Of a DNA stretch of 42,106 nt, positions 8,704 to 16,945 are shown piece by piece. This DNA comes from Patescibacteria group bacterium (lineage in GTDB: Bacteria > Patescibacteriota > Microgenomatia > Daviesbacterales > UBA10151), in the NCBI GenBank assembly GCA_023379125.1, contig JAMCSY010000001.1, forward strand, positions 1 through 42,106. Direction: 5' to 3'. The position numbers were made by a program, and so were the translations under genes. The first letter of the stretch is position 1; the number at the start of each line of letters is the position of its first letter. The notes beneath the pieces were generated by a model that was not told where the DNA came from, did no database searches, and saw only the letters and a program-made list of their open reading frames with translations.

Positions 8704-9284
8704 AATCCTAACTTATCTGATATTTTCTGCATTGCTTGCAGAGCTATTGTAACAAATTCTTCTAAAGGAATCCCTAATTCATCTTCACATTTTAAAATTT
8801 GTTCGCGACTGGCCCCAGCAGCAAAAGCTTTTTGGGGAAATTTTTTCAAAACAGAATCAGTGGTCACCGAAGCTAATTTTTTGTCAGGCCTGACTAAAGC
8901 TGTAGCGGTAATTAAACCTGATAACTCATCAGCAGCAAAAATAGCTTTTTCCAAGAAATTCTCACGTTCTGGTTTAATTACTTCTGAATGGGCTTTGATC
9001 GCATTGATCACCCTTTGCGAAGCCCCCAACTCAGCGATCCTAGCCTTAGTCTCTAAAGTATGTCTGGATAAATCTTTACCAGTAATTTCATAATCAGCAT
9101 CATGCAAAAGTCCAACTAGTTCCCATTCTCCTTGATCAAACTCGTCTTCTGGTAGTTCTGGGTGTCTTTTATGTAATTCAATTGCCAAAGCTCTCATAAT
9201 TGCCTCCACTGCCAAACAGTGTTTAACTAAGTTAGGGTTTTTGAGCATTTGCCCAACTAATTTTAAAGCTTGATCTCTATCCAT
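8700..9284 (-). CDS. HD-superfamily hydrolase (COG2316-like)
   Basis: 194 residues from the ATG at 9284, which overlaps the lysS stop by 8 bp; the longer reading would need a TTG at 9305 with no ribosome site. Motifs: NLVKHCLAVEAIMRAL supplies the first His of the HD metal site, and LVGLLHDADYE is the HD pair. A later IKAHSE and an Asp in AADELSGLI complete the expected H...HD...D set. This resembles small cytoplasmic HD hydrolases of the COG2316 type; the substrate is unknown, with nucleotides or phosphoesters likely. It lies second in the lysS operon. Confidence 0.85.
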   Translation of the reverse strand: MDRDQALKLVGQMLKNPNLVKHCLAVEAIMRALAIELHKRHPELPEDEFDQGEWELVGLLHDADYEITGKDLSRHTLETKARIAELGASQRVINAIKAHSEVIKPERENFLEKAIFAADELSGLITATALVRPDKKLASVTTDSVLKKFPQKAFAAGASREQILKCEDELGIPLEEFVTIALQAMQKISDKLGL

Positions 9285-10791
9285 TGTTTTCAGTTTCCAG
9301 TTCAACTTGAGGAGTTATCGTATGTACTTTTAGTTTTTGCTCATCTGTTTTAACTTCTACATCTTTCATTGTCGGGAAAGCGACTGTTTCTCGAATTGGC
9401 CGATCAATAATTATTGCAAAGAGCCTTTGCGACATCCCAAAGCCTGCTGCTGGTGGCATACCATATTCGAGGCTTTCCACAAAATCTTCATCGAGCATCT
9501 GCGCCTCTTCATCACCTTGTTTTCTTAATGCTTGTTGCTCTTTAAATCTATTTAGTTGATCAATTGGATCGTTTAGTTCGGAAAAACCATTACCTACCTC
9601 TGTTCCACCAACTAGCACTTGCATTCTTTCCACCCGTTTCGGGTTGCCCTCCATCCGTTTAGCCAATGGCGAAACATCAACTGGATGATTGATTAAAAAG
9701 CAGGGACTGATCAACTTTGGTCTAATTAGTTTTTTATAAATACTATCAATTAATCTGCCTTTCCCCAGATTATCTTCGATAGGAATTTTATGCTCTTTTG
9801 CAAATTTTATTAATTCTTGCACACCAACTTCTCCATCTAAATCGATCCCAGTCACTTTTTTAAATTCTTCCACGTAATCTATTTTTGGCCAATCTCCTCC
9901 CCAATCAATAGTTTTTCCTTGATAACTAGTTTGCAAACTCTCAACAGTTTCTTTTACTAAGTATTGATACATTTTTTGTATTAACACCATTAAATCTTGA
10001 TAATTCGCATAAGCCCAATAAAACTCCATTTGTAAATAATCTTGTAAATGTTCTGCATCAATACCCTCATTACGAAACACTTTGCCAATTTCAAATATCT
10101 TTTCCAACCCTCCTACTAATAATCTTTTTTGATAAAGCTCCAGGGAAATCCTTAGATATAGATCACGATCCAAAGCATGATGATGAGTAATAAAGGGCCT
10201 GGCATCTGCTCCACCAGCAATTGGTTCTAGCGCTGGAGTTTCAACTTCAAAAAAACCTTCTTTTATAAGAAACTCCCTCACTGCAGTCCAAAACTTGGCT
10301 TTTTTGATGAATAAGTCTTTTTCTGTCGAATTAACAATTAAATCTAGATATCTTTTACGGAGTCTTGTTTCAATGTCTTTTAGCCCAAACCAATTGGCAG
10401 GAATTGGTTTAATCGTTTTTGTTAGTAACTTATATTCTTTTACCCTGACAGTGATTTCCCCTGCTTGAGTAGTAAAAACTTCCCCTTCTGCTTGCAAAAA
10501 ATCACCAATATCTAAATTACCTAGGAAATCGTATTTTTCTCCTTTTAACTCTTCTTGCGAAAAAAGTAATTGAATTTTACCTGATAAATCTTCTAGGTCA
10601 GCAAAAGTAATTTTGCCATGAGGTCTTAAAGATTTTAATCTACCTGCCACTGTCACAGCCCTACCCAGCATATCCCTAGCCTCTGCAGCAGTTTGTTTCC
10701 TGTTAGATTGAGAAGGATAGGGATTAATTCCCAGCTTTTTGATATTTTGTAGTTTTTTAATTCTTTCTTTTTGTAGGTTGTTTTCCGCCAT
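9277..10791 (-). CDS. lysS: Lysyl-tRNA synthetase, class II
   Basis: 504 residues. An N-terminal OB-fold anticodon domain (TVAGRLKSLRPHGKITFADL) is followed by the class II core: motif 1 near FFEVETPAL, IFEIGKVFRNEGID as motif 2, and GFGMSQRLFAIIID as motif 3 with the conserved Arg. Motif 3 departs from the usual GIDR form but keeps G-x-G...R. The strand after motif 2 reads EHLQDYLQMEFYWAYANY, a variant of the common HNPEFTMMEFY. It is the first gene of the lysS-HD-orf71-serS-galE operon and is probably leaderless: TATACT (10798-10803) is 6 nt from the ATG. Confidence 0.95.
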   Translation of the reverse strand: MAENNLQKERIKKLQNIKKLGINPYPSQSNRKQTAAEARDMLGRAVTVAGRLKSLRPHGKITFADLEDLSGKIQLLFSQEELKGEKYDFLGNLDIGDFLQAEGEVFTTQAGEITVRVKEYKLLTKTIKPIPANWFGLKDIETRLRKRYLDLIVNSTEKDLFIKKAKFWTAVREFLIKEGFFEVETPALEPIAGGADARPFITHHHALDRDLYLRISLELYQKRLLVGGLEKIFEIGKVFRNEGIDAEHLQDYLQMEFYWAYANYQDLMVLIQKMYQYLVKETVESLQTSYQGKTIDWGGDWPKIDYVEEFKKVTGIDLDGEVGVQELIKFAKEHKIPIEDNLGKGRLIDSIYKKLIRPKLISPCFLINHPVDVSPLAKRMEGNPKRVERMQVLVGGTEVGNGFSELNDPIDQLNRFKEQQALRKQGDEEAQMLDEDFVESLEYGMPPAAGFGMSQRLFAIIIDRPIRETVAFPTMKDVEVKTDEQKLKVHTITPQVELETENNG

Positions 10792-10797
10792 GGCTCA

Positions 10798-10850
10798 AGT
10801 ATACCTAAAATACCCCAAATCTTAAAGCATAAAGTGAAAAATGTTACAAT
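10798..10850. promoter_or_regulatory. Divergent leaderless promoters of lysS and orf81 sharing one -35
   Basis: Minus: TTTAAG (10821-10826), 17 bp, TATACT (10798-10803), 6 nt, ATG at 10791. Plus: TTAAAG (10822-10827), 17 bp, TACAAT (10845-10850), 6 nt, ATG at 10857. The two -35 boxes are the same CTTAAAG heptamer read on opposite strands, and each promoter would start transcription at the start codon. Confidence 0.55.
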
Positions 10851-10856
10851 AAAAGT

Positions 10857-11102
10857 ATGCGAAGCTTATTAAAAGTTGTTATTTTAACTTTACTGATCCT
10901 TTTCTTAATTTTATTACTCTGGATGAATACTACAAAAGGCTACTTTCAACAAAAAGCTTGCGATAAGATTGGTTACTATACTGATGCACAGGCTGGCAAC
11001 TTACCAGGAGCAGTATATAATTGCCCAATCAACTCTCCAGCTATGCCAAACACTATCGAAAAAATCGAATTATTCTTAGCTAATCTCGATCTTAACAAAT
11101 AA
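10857..11102 (+). CDS. 81-aa single-TM peptide with two extracytoplasmic Cys
   Basis: A short basic start, one long TM (residues 5-23), then about 57 residues outside with Cys 35 and Cys 56 in an ACDKIGYY...LPGAVYNC context. The start is supported by a TACAAT box 6 nt upstream, implying a leaderless transcript. It is divergent from lysS. No family is recognised. It resembles the 71-aa peptide within the lysS operon in layout and in the GYY...PG...C pattern, so the two may be distant paralogs. Confidence 0.65.
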   Translation: MRSLLKVVILTLLILFLILLLWMNTTKGYFQQKACDKIGYYTDAQAGNLPGAVYNCPINSPAMPNTIEKIELFLANLDLNK

Positions 11103-11153
11103 TTCTCTTGAAGCTAGTCTCGCTGTTTCAGATTTGATAAAATACTCTTGCTT

Positions 11154-11231
11154 GGCGCGTTCGTCTAGCTGGTCCAGGACACATGATTCTCATTCATGTA
11201 ATCAGGGGTTCGAATCCCCTACGCGCTACCA
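11154..11231 (+). tRNA. tRNA-Glu (anticodon CTC)
   Basis: A full cloverleaf: acceptor GGCGCGT/ACGCGCT (first pair G-U), a D-arm with GTCTAGCTGG, anticodon stem CATGA/TCATG with loop TTCTCAT (anticodon CTC at 34-36), and a T-arm AGGGG-TTCGAAT-CCCCT. The CCA end is encoded (11229-11231). GATAAAAT sits exactly 10 nt upstream, as it does before the tRNA-Gln gene. Confidence 0.96.
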
Positions 11232-11240
11232 GTACTACTT

Positions 11241-11366
11241 TTATGAAGCCCCACGGCCTAATGGCCGTAGTATTTTCTCAGCTTCACAGATAAAGCTCTG
11301 ATATTGAAAGCTTTCATCTATGTTCCAACGAGCATGGTTTTCTTCTTTAGCTAATAAATTTTGCAT
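11241..11366 (-). CDS. Possible 41-aa ORF downstream of the 217-aa gene
   Basis: ATG at 11366, 6 nt after the stop of the 217-aa gene and preceded by AAAGAG. It reads MQNLLAKEENHARW... to ...GRGAS and a TAA at 11241-11243, ending 10 bp from the tRNA-Glu 3' end. The peptide is soluble and Glu/Lys-rich with one Cys. Its last codons are formed by the ACGGCC/GGCCGT hairpin. Two alternatives are a read-through tail of the 217-aa gene or chance. No family is recognised. Confidence 0.3.
   Translation of the reverse strand: MQNLLAKEENHARWNIDESFQYQSFICEAEKILRPLGRGAS
11253..11276 (+). terminator. Probable terminator of tRNA-Glu
   Basis: ACGGCC-TAAT-GGCCGT gives a 6-bp GC-rich stem and 4-nt loop followed by AGTATTTTC, 22 nt after the tRNA. 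The T-tract is short, so efficiency may be modest. Confidence 0.5.
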
Positions 11367-11372
11367 CTCTTT

Positions 11373-12026
11373 TTAATCTAAATCTTCACAAAGTAAACCC
11401 TGGATCTGACTATCATCTGACCCCTCCAGTTTTAGCTGTTGTCTGACGAAACCAATTGGCGCACCAATAAAATTTACCACACAACGGAAGGGGTCTTCAC
11501 CCACAGCCCGCTCTTTTCTACCAACTCCAGCAAAAAACCAAAATGGTTTAAGCACTAGGTGATCATAAGCAGGCACAACACCGGATCCTAATGTATCTTG
11601 GTTATCTACTGATGGTTGAAGATAAATAATTGTAGCTAGTTCAATATTTACAAACCTTTTATCAGGAAAGTGAAGTGGATTTTGTTCAATACATTGGAGG
11701 TAAACTGATGGTACTAGTTGTCGTAGATCTAAAACTGGCCTGCCAAATAATGGCACCTTAAGAGGAGTATCTACACCTTGAGTCCTCAAAGCAATATTAA
11801 TCGAGGAAAGTTCAGAGGTGTTTTGATCGATTAAAAACGCCTCAGGTGTCCAATCATAACAAGAATTAAGTATTCTGTGGATAATCCTTAATGTTGGTTG
11901 GAATTTTTCAGGCATTCGTTCAATTGGTGACCATTCCCAAAGATCATAAGGAGATCTCCATTTGCCCGACTGAACTCTGGGATGCTGTACTAACTTAGCT
12001 ATTTTTTCTGCCTCGACAGATCTCAT
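11373..12026 (-). CDS. 217-aa protein of unknown function
   Basis: A soluble protein without signal or TM. It is rich in Trp, Pro and aromatic residues (KWRSPYDLWEWSPIERMPEKF near the N-terminus; KPFWFFAGVGRKERAV toward the end) with three scattered Cys. The alternating hydrophobic segments look alpha/beta. I recognise no family. It has one of the best promoters of the window (TTGACA-N17-TACAAT), with the ATG 10 nt after the -10, so it is expressed with almost no leader. A possible 41-aa ORF follows. Confidence 0.7.
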   Translation of the reverse strand: MRSVEAEKIAKLVQHPRVQSGKWRSPYDLWEWSPIERMPEKFQPTLRIIHRILNSCYDWTPEAFLIDQNTSELSSINIALRTQGVDTPLKVPLFGRPVLDLRQLVPSVYLQCIEQNPLHFPDKRFVNIELATIIYLQPSVDNQDTLGSGVVPAYDHLVLKPFWFFAGVGRKERAVGEDPFRCVVNFIGAPIGFVRQQLKLEGSDDSQIQGLLCEDLD

Positions 12027-12036
12027 ATTACTTTGA

Positions 12037-12065
12037 ATTGTAAGAGGAGTTATTTAGTCTGTCAA
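12037..12065 (-). promoter_or_regulatory. Strong promoter of the 217-aa gene
   Basis: On the minus strand: TTGACA (12060-12065), a 17-bp spacer and TACAAT (12037-12042). The -35 is a perfect consensus. The ATG at 12026 is 10 nt downstream, leaving a leader of about 3 nt. Confidence 0.7.
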
Positions 12066-12104
12066 AATCAGCAACTAATTTTAAAAACTATTTTCAATTG
12101 ATAT

Positions 12105-13334
12105 CTAGTGTAGTTTTATATTTTCAGTGATCAACTGCTTAAGCTGTTTTTCATAATTAGCTAGGGTAAATATTCCTACAAATATAATTGCTAAAATTGT
12201 ACAGGCAAGAAATCCAGAAGCTATTGTATAACTGGCAATAATCATCCCCACAATAAAGGGGCCAAAGGATTGACCAATATCCATAATTGAACTAAGTGCC
12301 CCTAGTGAGGTGCCTAGCTTTTCTTCTGAAACAATCTCTGCGGTATACGTATTAGTCGAAATATTGATCAATGACATACCTAGACCAAATAGTAAGCTTT
12401 CAAAAATTAATAATCCTAAAACATTTAGATAAGTCACAGTAGACATGACTAAAGCTAAAATTAATACCCCTAAGATAATTAGCTTTCTTTTATCAATTCG
12501 ATCAGCTAACTTACCAAACAATGGATTAGTAAGGGCAATTGCTAATACTTGCAGCGAGAAAATTAGACCGATTTCTCCAGCAGGAATATTCAACCCAGCA
12601 AGATACAAGGGAAAGTAGGTTTCTAATACACCATAAATAAAATAAGTTGTCATTTGCATCAAAGAGGTAGTTACTAAAAATTTATTTTTACCAAACTCTT
12701 TAGCTGCAACAAATAAATCTAGTGCTTTAACACGAACTCGACCATTCTCAACTTCTTTTTTGGTTGGAAATACTAAAGAAAAGACAAATACTGGCAAAGC
12801 CAAGGCAAAAGCTACTAAGTACACTGCTTTATAATTTATTAGATTCCCCAGGATGGCAAAATAAGAAATAATAAACCCTCCAATCAGTGGAGCAATGGTC
12901 CTGCCAAATAATGTTGCTGCTGAATAAATTCCCAATCTCTCACCTTTTTTCTGTGGATACCAACTGACTACCAAGGCTGAAGCGACTGGTCCTAATATGG
13001 CTGTGGCCATACCATGAAAAAAGCGAATCGGAATTAATACCCAGGGATTAACTACGAGTAAATAAAGGAGTGGTGCAATCATAAAGATTAGACTAGAGAT
13101 AACTAACAAACGTTTCCGACCTAGTCTATCTGACAAAAAGCCTACAGGAAAACTTAAGACAATTCCAGCAAACGGAGAAGCAGCAGCAATAATTCCTAAA
13201 GTAGCATCATTACCACCTAGCGCATTAACAAAAAGCGGTAAAACAGGACTTTTAGAAATAGTGGTGGAAAAAATACCAAAAAAACCTATTAAACTTAAGT
13301 AAAATATTGCCTTTTGCCTGATTAAATCACTCAT
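12105..13334 (-). CDS. MFS transporter (drug-efflux-like)
   Basis: 409 residues from the ATG at 13334 (a GTG codon lies directly before it). It has twelve predicted TM segments in two halves. Motif A of the major facilitator superfamily appears after TM2 as GFLSDRLGRKRLL, and a degenerate copy (GKLADRIDKRKL) appears in the second half. The Pro-rich loop SYFAILGN and PLFGK fit DHA1-type antiporters. It is a proton-coupled exporter by family; the substrate cannot be read from the sequence. It is transcribed alone. Confidence 0.88.
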   Translation of the reverse strand: MSDLIRQKAIFYLSLIGFFGIFSTTISKSPVLPLFVNALGGNDATLGIIAAASPFAGIVLSFPVGFLSDRLGRKRLLVISSLIFMIAPLLYLLVVNPWVLIPIRFFHGMATAILGPVASALVVSWYPQKKGERLGIYSAATLFGRTIAPLIGGFIISYFAILGNLINYKAVYLVAFALALPVFVFSLVFPTKKEVENGRVRVKALDLFVAAKEFGKNKFLVTTSLMQMTTYFIYGVLETYFPLYLAGLNIPAGEIGLIFSLQVLAIALTNPLFGKLADRIDKRKLIILGVLILALVMSTVTYLNVLGLLIFESLLFGLGMSLINISTNTYTAEIVSEEKLGTSLGALSSIMDIGQSFGPFIVGMIIASYTIASGFLACTILAIIFVGIFTLANYEKQLKQLITENIKLH

Positions 13335-13451
13335 CACAAAATATTTAATAACATCATAACAATTTTAACCTTATTATAGTGAATCCTTCTTTATTTTTAC
13401 CCTACTTGTGCTAAACTTAACTGGCAAGAATGACAAAAGGGGGTGATATCA

Positions 13452-13835
13452 ATGGTCGGTTATGTTGGTCAAATTGAAAAGTTAACTAAAGATAATGACG
13501 ATTTTCGGCAGGTCATCTTTACCGCTCCTCATAGCCAATTAGTTCTAATGAGCCTTCTTCCTGGTGAAGATATTGGTAGTGAGACTCATGAAAATGTTGA
13601 TCAATTTTTTAGAATTGAATCGGGTCAGGGAAAAACTATTTTAAATGGAGAAGAGCATACCATCACAGATGGCGATGCCGTAGTAGTACCTGCAGGAACA
13701 GAACATAATATTGTTAATGCCTCAACTACTGATAAACTCAAGCTATACACCATCTACAGTCCAGCCAACCATCGAGATGGTGTAATACACCACACCAAGC
13801 AAGATGCTTTGGCTGATACTGAAGATATTGCTTAG
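13452..13835 (+). CDS. Small cupin-domain protein
   Basis: 127 residues from the ATG at 13452. The choice is fixed by an extended ribosome site, AAAGGGGGTGAT, 6 nt upstream; a GTG inside that site (13443) is unlikely. It is a single cupin_2 barrel: motif 1 is seen as GSETHENVDQFFRIESGQG with His/Glu metal ligands, and motif 2 as DAVVVPAGTEHNI with the last His. Such proteins bind a divalent metal; the reaction is unknown. It ends 12 bp from the end of the convergent DUF5666 gene. Confidence 0.9.
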   Translation: MVGYVGQIEKLTKDNDDFRQVIFTAPHSQLVLMSLLPGEDIGSETHENVDQFFRIESGQGKTILNGEEHTITDGDAVVVPAGTEHNIVNASTTDKLKLYTIYSPANHRDGVIHHTKQDALADTEDIA

Positions 13836-13847
13836 GTTTTTTAATAT

Positions 13848-14282
13848 TTATTGCTGAGGTTGAGCACCACCGCGCGTGGCAATTCCTTGTGGATTAATTT
13901 GGACATTACTCGCTGTTACACTACCATCAGAATTTGTTGCACCTATAGCCATAACTTGATCACCAGTTTTTAAAGCTGATGCTGAACTTTCTGTCGTTGT
14001 ATCAACTGTAGTCTGACCAGAAAGTAAAACGATTTTACTACTACCATTTTGTAATTTGATTGTCATACTTCCATTATCTACTGACATAATCTGACCTCTA
14101 ATTGCTTGATTATTTGTGTCACTACCTCCTCTGGTCCTAAATTGAGTATTACCACTGGCCAGTGACCCAGTTCCATTGGCAAATTGTCTGACTAGTCGGC
14201 TTTGCTGATACTTCATTCCGCCATAAAAAGCAGCCGCACCAACCACTATCACTAACACCACAATAATAATTGGATTCTTCAT
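13848..14282 (-). CDS. Anchored DUF5666-type protein, end of the efflux operon
   Basis: 144 residues: an N-terminal TM anchor (residues 4-24, ending FYGGMKYQQ), a Gly/Ser/Asn-rich stretch, then a small beta domain (RGQIMSVDNGSMTIKLQNG ... LKTGDQVMAIG ... GSVTASNVQI) of the OB-like DUF5666 type. The C-terminus is Gly/Gln-rich. It has the strongest ribosome site of the window, AAAGGAGGTG 5 nt before the ATG, inside the end of the permease gene. It is the last gene of the seven-gene efflux operon and may be an outside accessory of the transporters; the exact role is unknown. Confidence 0.75.
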   Translation of the reverse strand: MKNPIIIVVLVIVVGAAAFYGGMKYQQSRLVRQFANGTGSLASGNTQFRTRGGSDTNNQAIRGQIMSVDNGSMTIKLQNGSSKIVLLSGQTTVDTTTESSASALKTGDQVMAIGATNSDGSVTASNVQINPQGIATRGGAQPQQ

Positions 14283-14297
14283 TTATAACACCTCCTT

Positions 14298-15044
14298 TCA
14301 AATCTGAATCTTGGAAAATAGCACGCTTCCAATTACGACTAGTATAAAAGTGATTCCTGAGAGCAAGATGAGATCCAAGCTTAATAAATAATGAGAGTTA
14401 CCAACTAACGCAAATCTAATACCATCTACACCATAGGAAAGAGGATCTAGAGCAGCTACTATATTTAAAGCTTGTGGCAAACCCTGTAAAGGGAAAATTG
14501 CTCCGGAAAGAAAAAATAACGGCATCACTAAAAAATTAACAATTAATTGAAAACCTTGCATGTCTTCTAATTGAGAGGCTATCGCAGTTCCCAAAGCGGT
14601 AAACAACAGGGCAATTAAAAACATAAACAGAATTGCTAGTGGCAGTTGATAGATATTATTAATCTTAAATCCAGCTACAGAAGCCAAAATCAACACAATT
14701 GAGCCTTGAAAAACTGCTACTGTTGCTCCTCCCAAAGTTCTGCCCAAGACTATCGCGATCCTGGAGACAGGTGCTACCAAAGTTTCTTTCAAAAAACCAA
14801 ATTGTTTATCCCAGATTACCTCAATCCCAGTAAAAAGAGCTGTAAAAATAATGCTCATTGCAATAATCCCTGGTGTTAGAAATTCTAGGTAATTACCTTG
14901 TCCAGCTTTTTGGAAAACAGGTCCAAAACCAAATCCAAAAGCCAGTAAATATAATAGCGGTTGGCCCAAAGCACCAATAATTCTCGAACGTGAACGAAAA
15001 TATCTTTTGAGCTGTCTATGCCATAAAATATATATTGTTGACAT
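14298..15044 (-). CDS. ABC-2 type permease (DrrB/YadH-like)
   Basis: 248 residues from the ATG at 15044, which shares its A with the TAA of the upstream ATPase (TAATG). It has six TM segments in the ABC2_membrane pattern: a cytoplasmic start (LWHRQLKRYFRSRSRI), a conserved FLKETLVAPVSR helix, and a PLFFLSGAIFPLQGLP loop before the last TMs. Paired with the ATPase at 15044-15856, it forms a DrrAB-like exporter for a lipid-linked, polyketide-like or drug substrate. The substrate is not visible. Confidence 0.92.
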   Translation of the reverse strand: MSTIYILWHRQLKRYFRSRSRIIGALGQPLLYLLAFGFGFGPVFQKAGQGNYLEFLTPGIIAMSIIFTALFTGIEVIWDKQFGFLKETLVAPVSRIAIVLGRTLGGATVAVFQGSIVLILASVAGFKINNIYQLPLAILFMFLIALLFTALGTAIASQLEDMQGFQLIVNFLVMPLFFLSGAIFPLQGLPQALNIVAALDPLSYGVDGIRFALVGNSHYLLSLDLILLSGITFILVVIGSVLFSKIQI

Positions 15045-15856
15045 TATCGACGACCTCCCCACACTCTGCTACGCATTCTCATTCGATCGACACCACTAGC
15101 TTCTTCCTCACGGATATTATTACCAGTTAACTTCAGAAAAGCTTCCTCTAAAGAAGTCGTCTTTGTTTGATCTTTCAAATTAACAGCAGTTCCCTGTGAA
15201 ATAATTTTACCCTGATCAATGATGGCAATATGATGTGCGATTTTCTCTGCCTCCTCCATGTAATGTGTCGTAAAAAATACAGTCATTTTTTCCGCTTTAT
15301 TAACACTTTGCAAGTAGCTCCATAATGATTGCCTAGTTTGTGGGTCCAAACCCAATGTGGGTTCGTCTAGAAAAAGTATTTTTGGGTGATGCAATAAACC
15401 ACGAGCAATTTCTAATCGCCTTTTCATGCCACCAGAAAACGTTTTGACCAAGTTATTTTTACGATCTGCTAGATGTACAAATTCAAGTAACTCTTCAATT
15501 CTGTGTTGACTAAGAGATCGTGGGAGTTGATACAAGACAGCATGCAATTGCATATTCTCCAAAGCAGTTAACTCATCATCTAGACTAGGGTCTTGGAAAA
15601 CAATCCCAAAAGATTTTCTTACCAGATCTTGCTTTAATATGGGGTCATAACCGTTAATTACAATTTTTCCGCTAGTCGGAGTCAATACGGTCGTCAGCAT
15701 CTTGATAGTAGTAGACTTGCCCGCTCCATTAGGACCTAAAAAGGCAAAAATAGCACCTTCAGCCACATTAAAAGAGACGCTATCAACTGCAATTAAGTCT
15801 CCATATTTTTTAGTCAAGTTAGTTACTTGAATAATATTTGGTTGAGTTTTAGACAT
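15044..15856 (-). CDS. ABC transporter ATPase (DrrA-like)
   Basis: 270 residues. Walker A is GPNGAGKST, the Q-loop is FGIVFQDPSLDDELT, the signature is FSGGMKRRLEIARGL, Walker B with D-loop is LFLDEPTLGLDP, and the H-loop is FFTTHYMEEAE. All catalytic elements are intact. After the core comes a DrrA-type tail (LEEAFLKLTG) ending in an Arg-rich stretch (RMRMRSRVWGGRR). It pairs with the ABC-2 permease directly downstream. Confidence 0.95.
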   Translation of the reverse strand: MSKTQPNIIQVTNLTKKYGDLIAVDSVSFNVAEGAIFAFLGPNGAGKSTTIKMLTTVLTPTSGKIVINGYDPILKQDLVRKSFGIVFQDPSLDDELTALENMQLHAVLYQLPRSLSQHRIEELLEFVHLADRKNNLVKTFSGGMKRRLEIARGLLHHPKILFLDEPTLGLDPQTRQSLWSYLQSVNKAEKMTVFFTTHYMEEAEKIAHHIAIIDQGKIISQGTAVNLKDQTKTTSLEEAFLKLTGNNIREEEASGVDRMRMRSRVWGGRR

Positions 15857-15865
15857 TTAGATAAC

Positions 15866-16945
15866 CTACTTATTTTCAGGTTGATTTTTAAGATATTGAT
15901 TAAAAAAATCAATTGATCGCTGCATAGCTAAATTAAAAGCAGTTCCTGAAATATTATGATCAGCACCAGGATAAATATAGAGTTGCACATTTTTATTAAG
16001 GGCATTTAACTTATCATATAAACTCTGAGAAAAAGCGACTGGCACCTCTTCATCTGCACCACCAACATCAAGCTGAACTGGTACATTAATATCATTTAAG
16101 TAGTACGTTGGATCAACAGAATTCCAAAATTGTGGATTTTGCTCTGGTGTGCCATATTTGGCAATTAAATCCTGACGATAGTTATTTCTTAAAGATAGCT
16201 CGCGCTGCGAAGGATGAAAGGGCACTTTTCTAGTCCAATTGTTCATTAAATCGTCATATGACCCTACAACTCCACCCCAAATTACAGCCACTTTGATATC
16301 TTTGGAGACAACCAAAACACGCAGAGTAATATTACCTCCCATAGAATGACCCCACATACCAATTCGGTTTGGATCAACTCCCGGATATTGTTTCACAGAG
16401 GAGAGAGCATTAAGTACATCAATTGCATATGCTGGAGAATAATATGCCCCTTCTGGATCACCTTGTGAATTCCCATTACCGCGGTAGTCAGGCTTGAAAA
16501 CAACATAACCGGACCGAGCAAAGCCTCCTACATAAGCAACATATCGTTCAGTTGTTTTGTATTGTTCAGGAGGTATATAGCCATGATTGAAGATAATAGC
16601 TGGCCAACCAGATGCTGGTGGAGTCCCATCTGGAACTGTTAACAACCCATAAATCTTAAGTCCATCTGACAAATAAGAAGCTATGTATTGATGATAGTTA
16701 ATACCAGCAGAAAGTGTCTGTTCGATAGTAAGCTTACTGCCAGGATAAGAGTGTTGTCTCATCTGAGTTATCTGTAAAGGATCGACCGGAAGGGTAGGGG
16801 TTGGTGATTGCTGAGCGTTCATGGAACTGTTTGTCAAAGTTTGTTGTTGTTTACTAACAGTCTTCACTGTGAGATAAGTAATTGCAAAGCCACCAATCAC
16901 CACTATCATCACTACTATGAGTGTGACAGTCATTTTTTTACTCAT
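15866..16945 (-). CDS. Exported/anchored alpha/beta hydrolase (S9/DLH-like)
   Basis: 359 residues from the ATG at 16945 (MSKKMTV), overlapping the MacB permease stop by 8 bp. An N-terminal TM or signal anchor (residues 5-26) is followed by a Gln/Thr/Pro-rich linker and an alpha/beta hydrolase domain: oxyanion FNHGYIP, nucleophile GHSMGGN (GxSxG), Asp in DVGGADEEVP and His in PGADHNISG, a complete triad. This looks like prolyl-oligopeptidase-type or acyl esterases. It sits between two ABC systems in one operon, so it may act on, or detoxify, what they handle. The substrate is unknown. Confidence 0.85.
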   Translation of the reverse strand: MSKKMTVTLIVVMIVVIGGFAITYLTVKTVSKQQQTLTNSSMNAQQSPTPTLPVDPLQITQMRQHSYPGSKLTIEQTLSAGINYHQYIASYLSDGLKIYGLLTVPDGTPPASGWPAIIFNHGYIPPEQYKTTERYVAYVGGFARSGYVVFKPDYRGNGNSQGDPEGAYYSPAYAIDVLNALSSVKQYPGVDPNRIGMWGHSMGGNITLRVLVVSKDIKVAVIWGGVVGSYDDLMNNWTRKVPFHPSQRELSLRNNYRQDLIAKYGTPEQNPQFWNSVDPTYYLNDINVPVQLDVGGADEEVPVAFSQSLYDKLNALNKNVQLYIYPGADHNISGTAFNLAMQRSIDFFNQYLKNQPENK

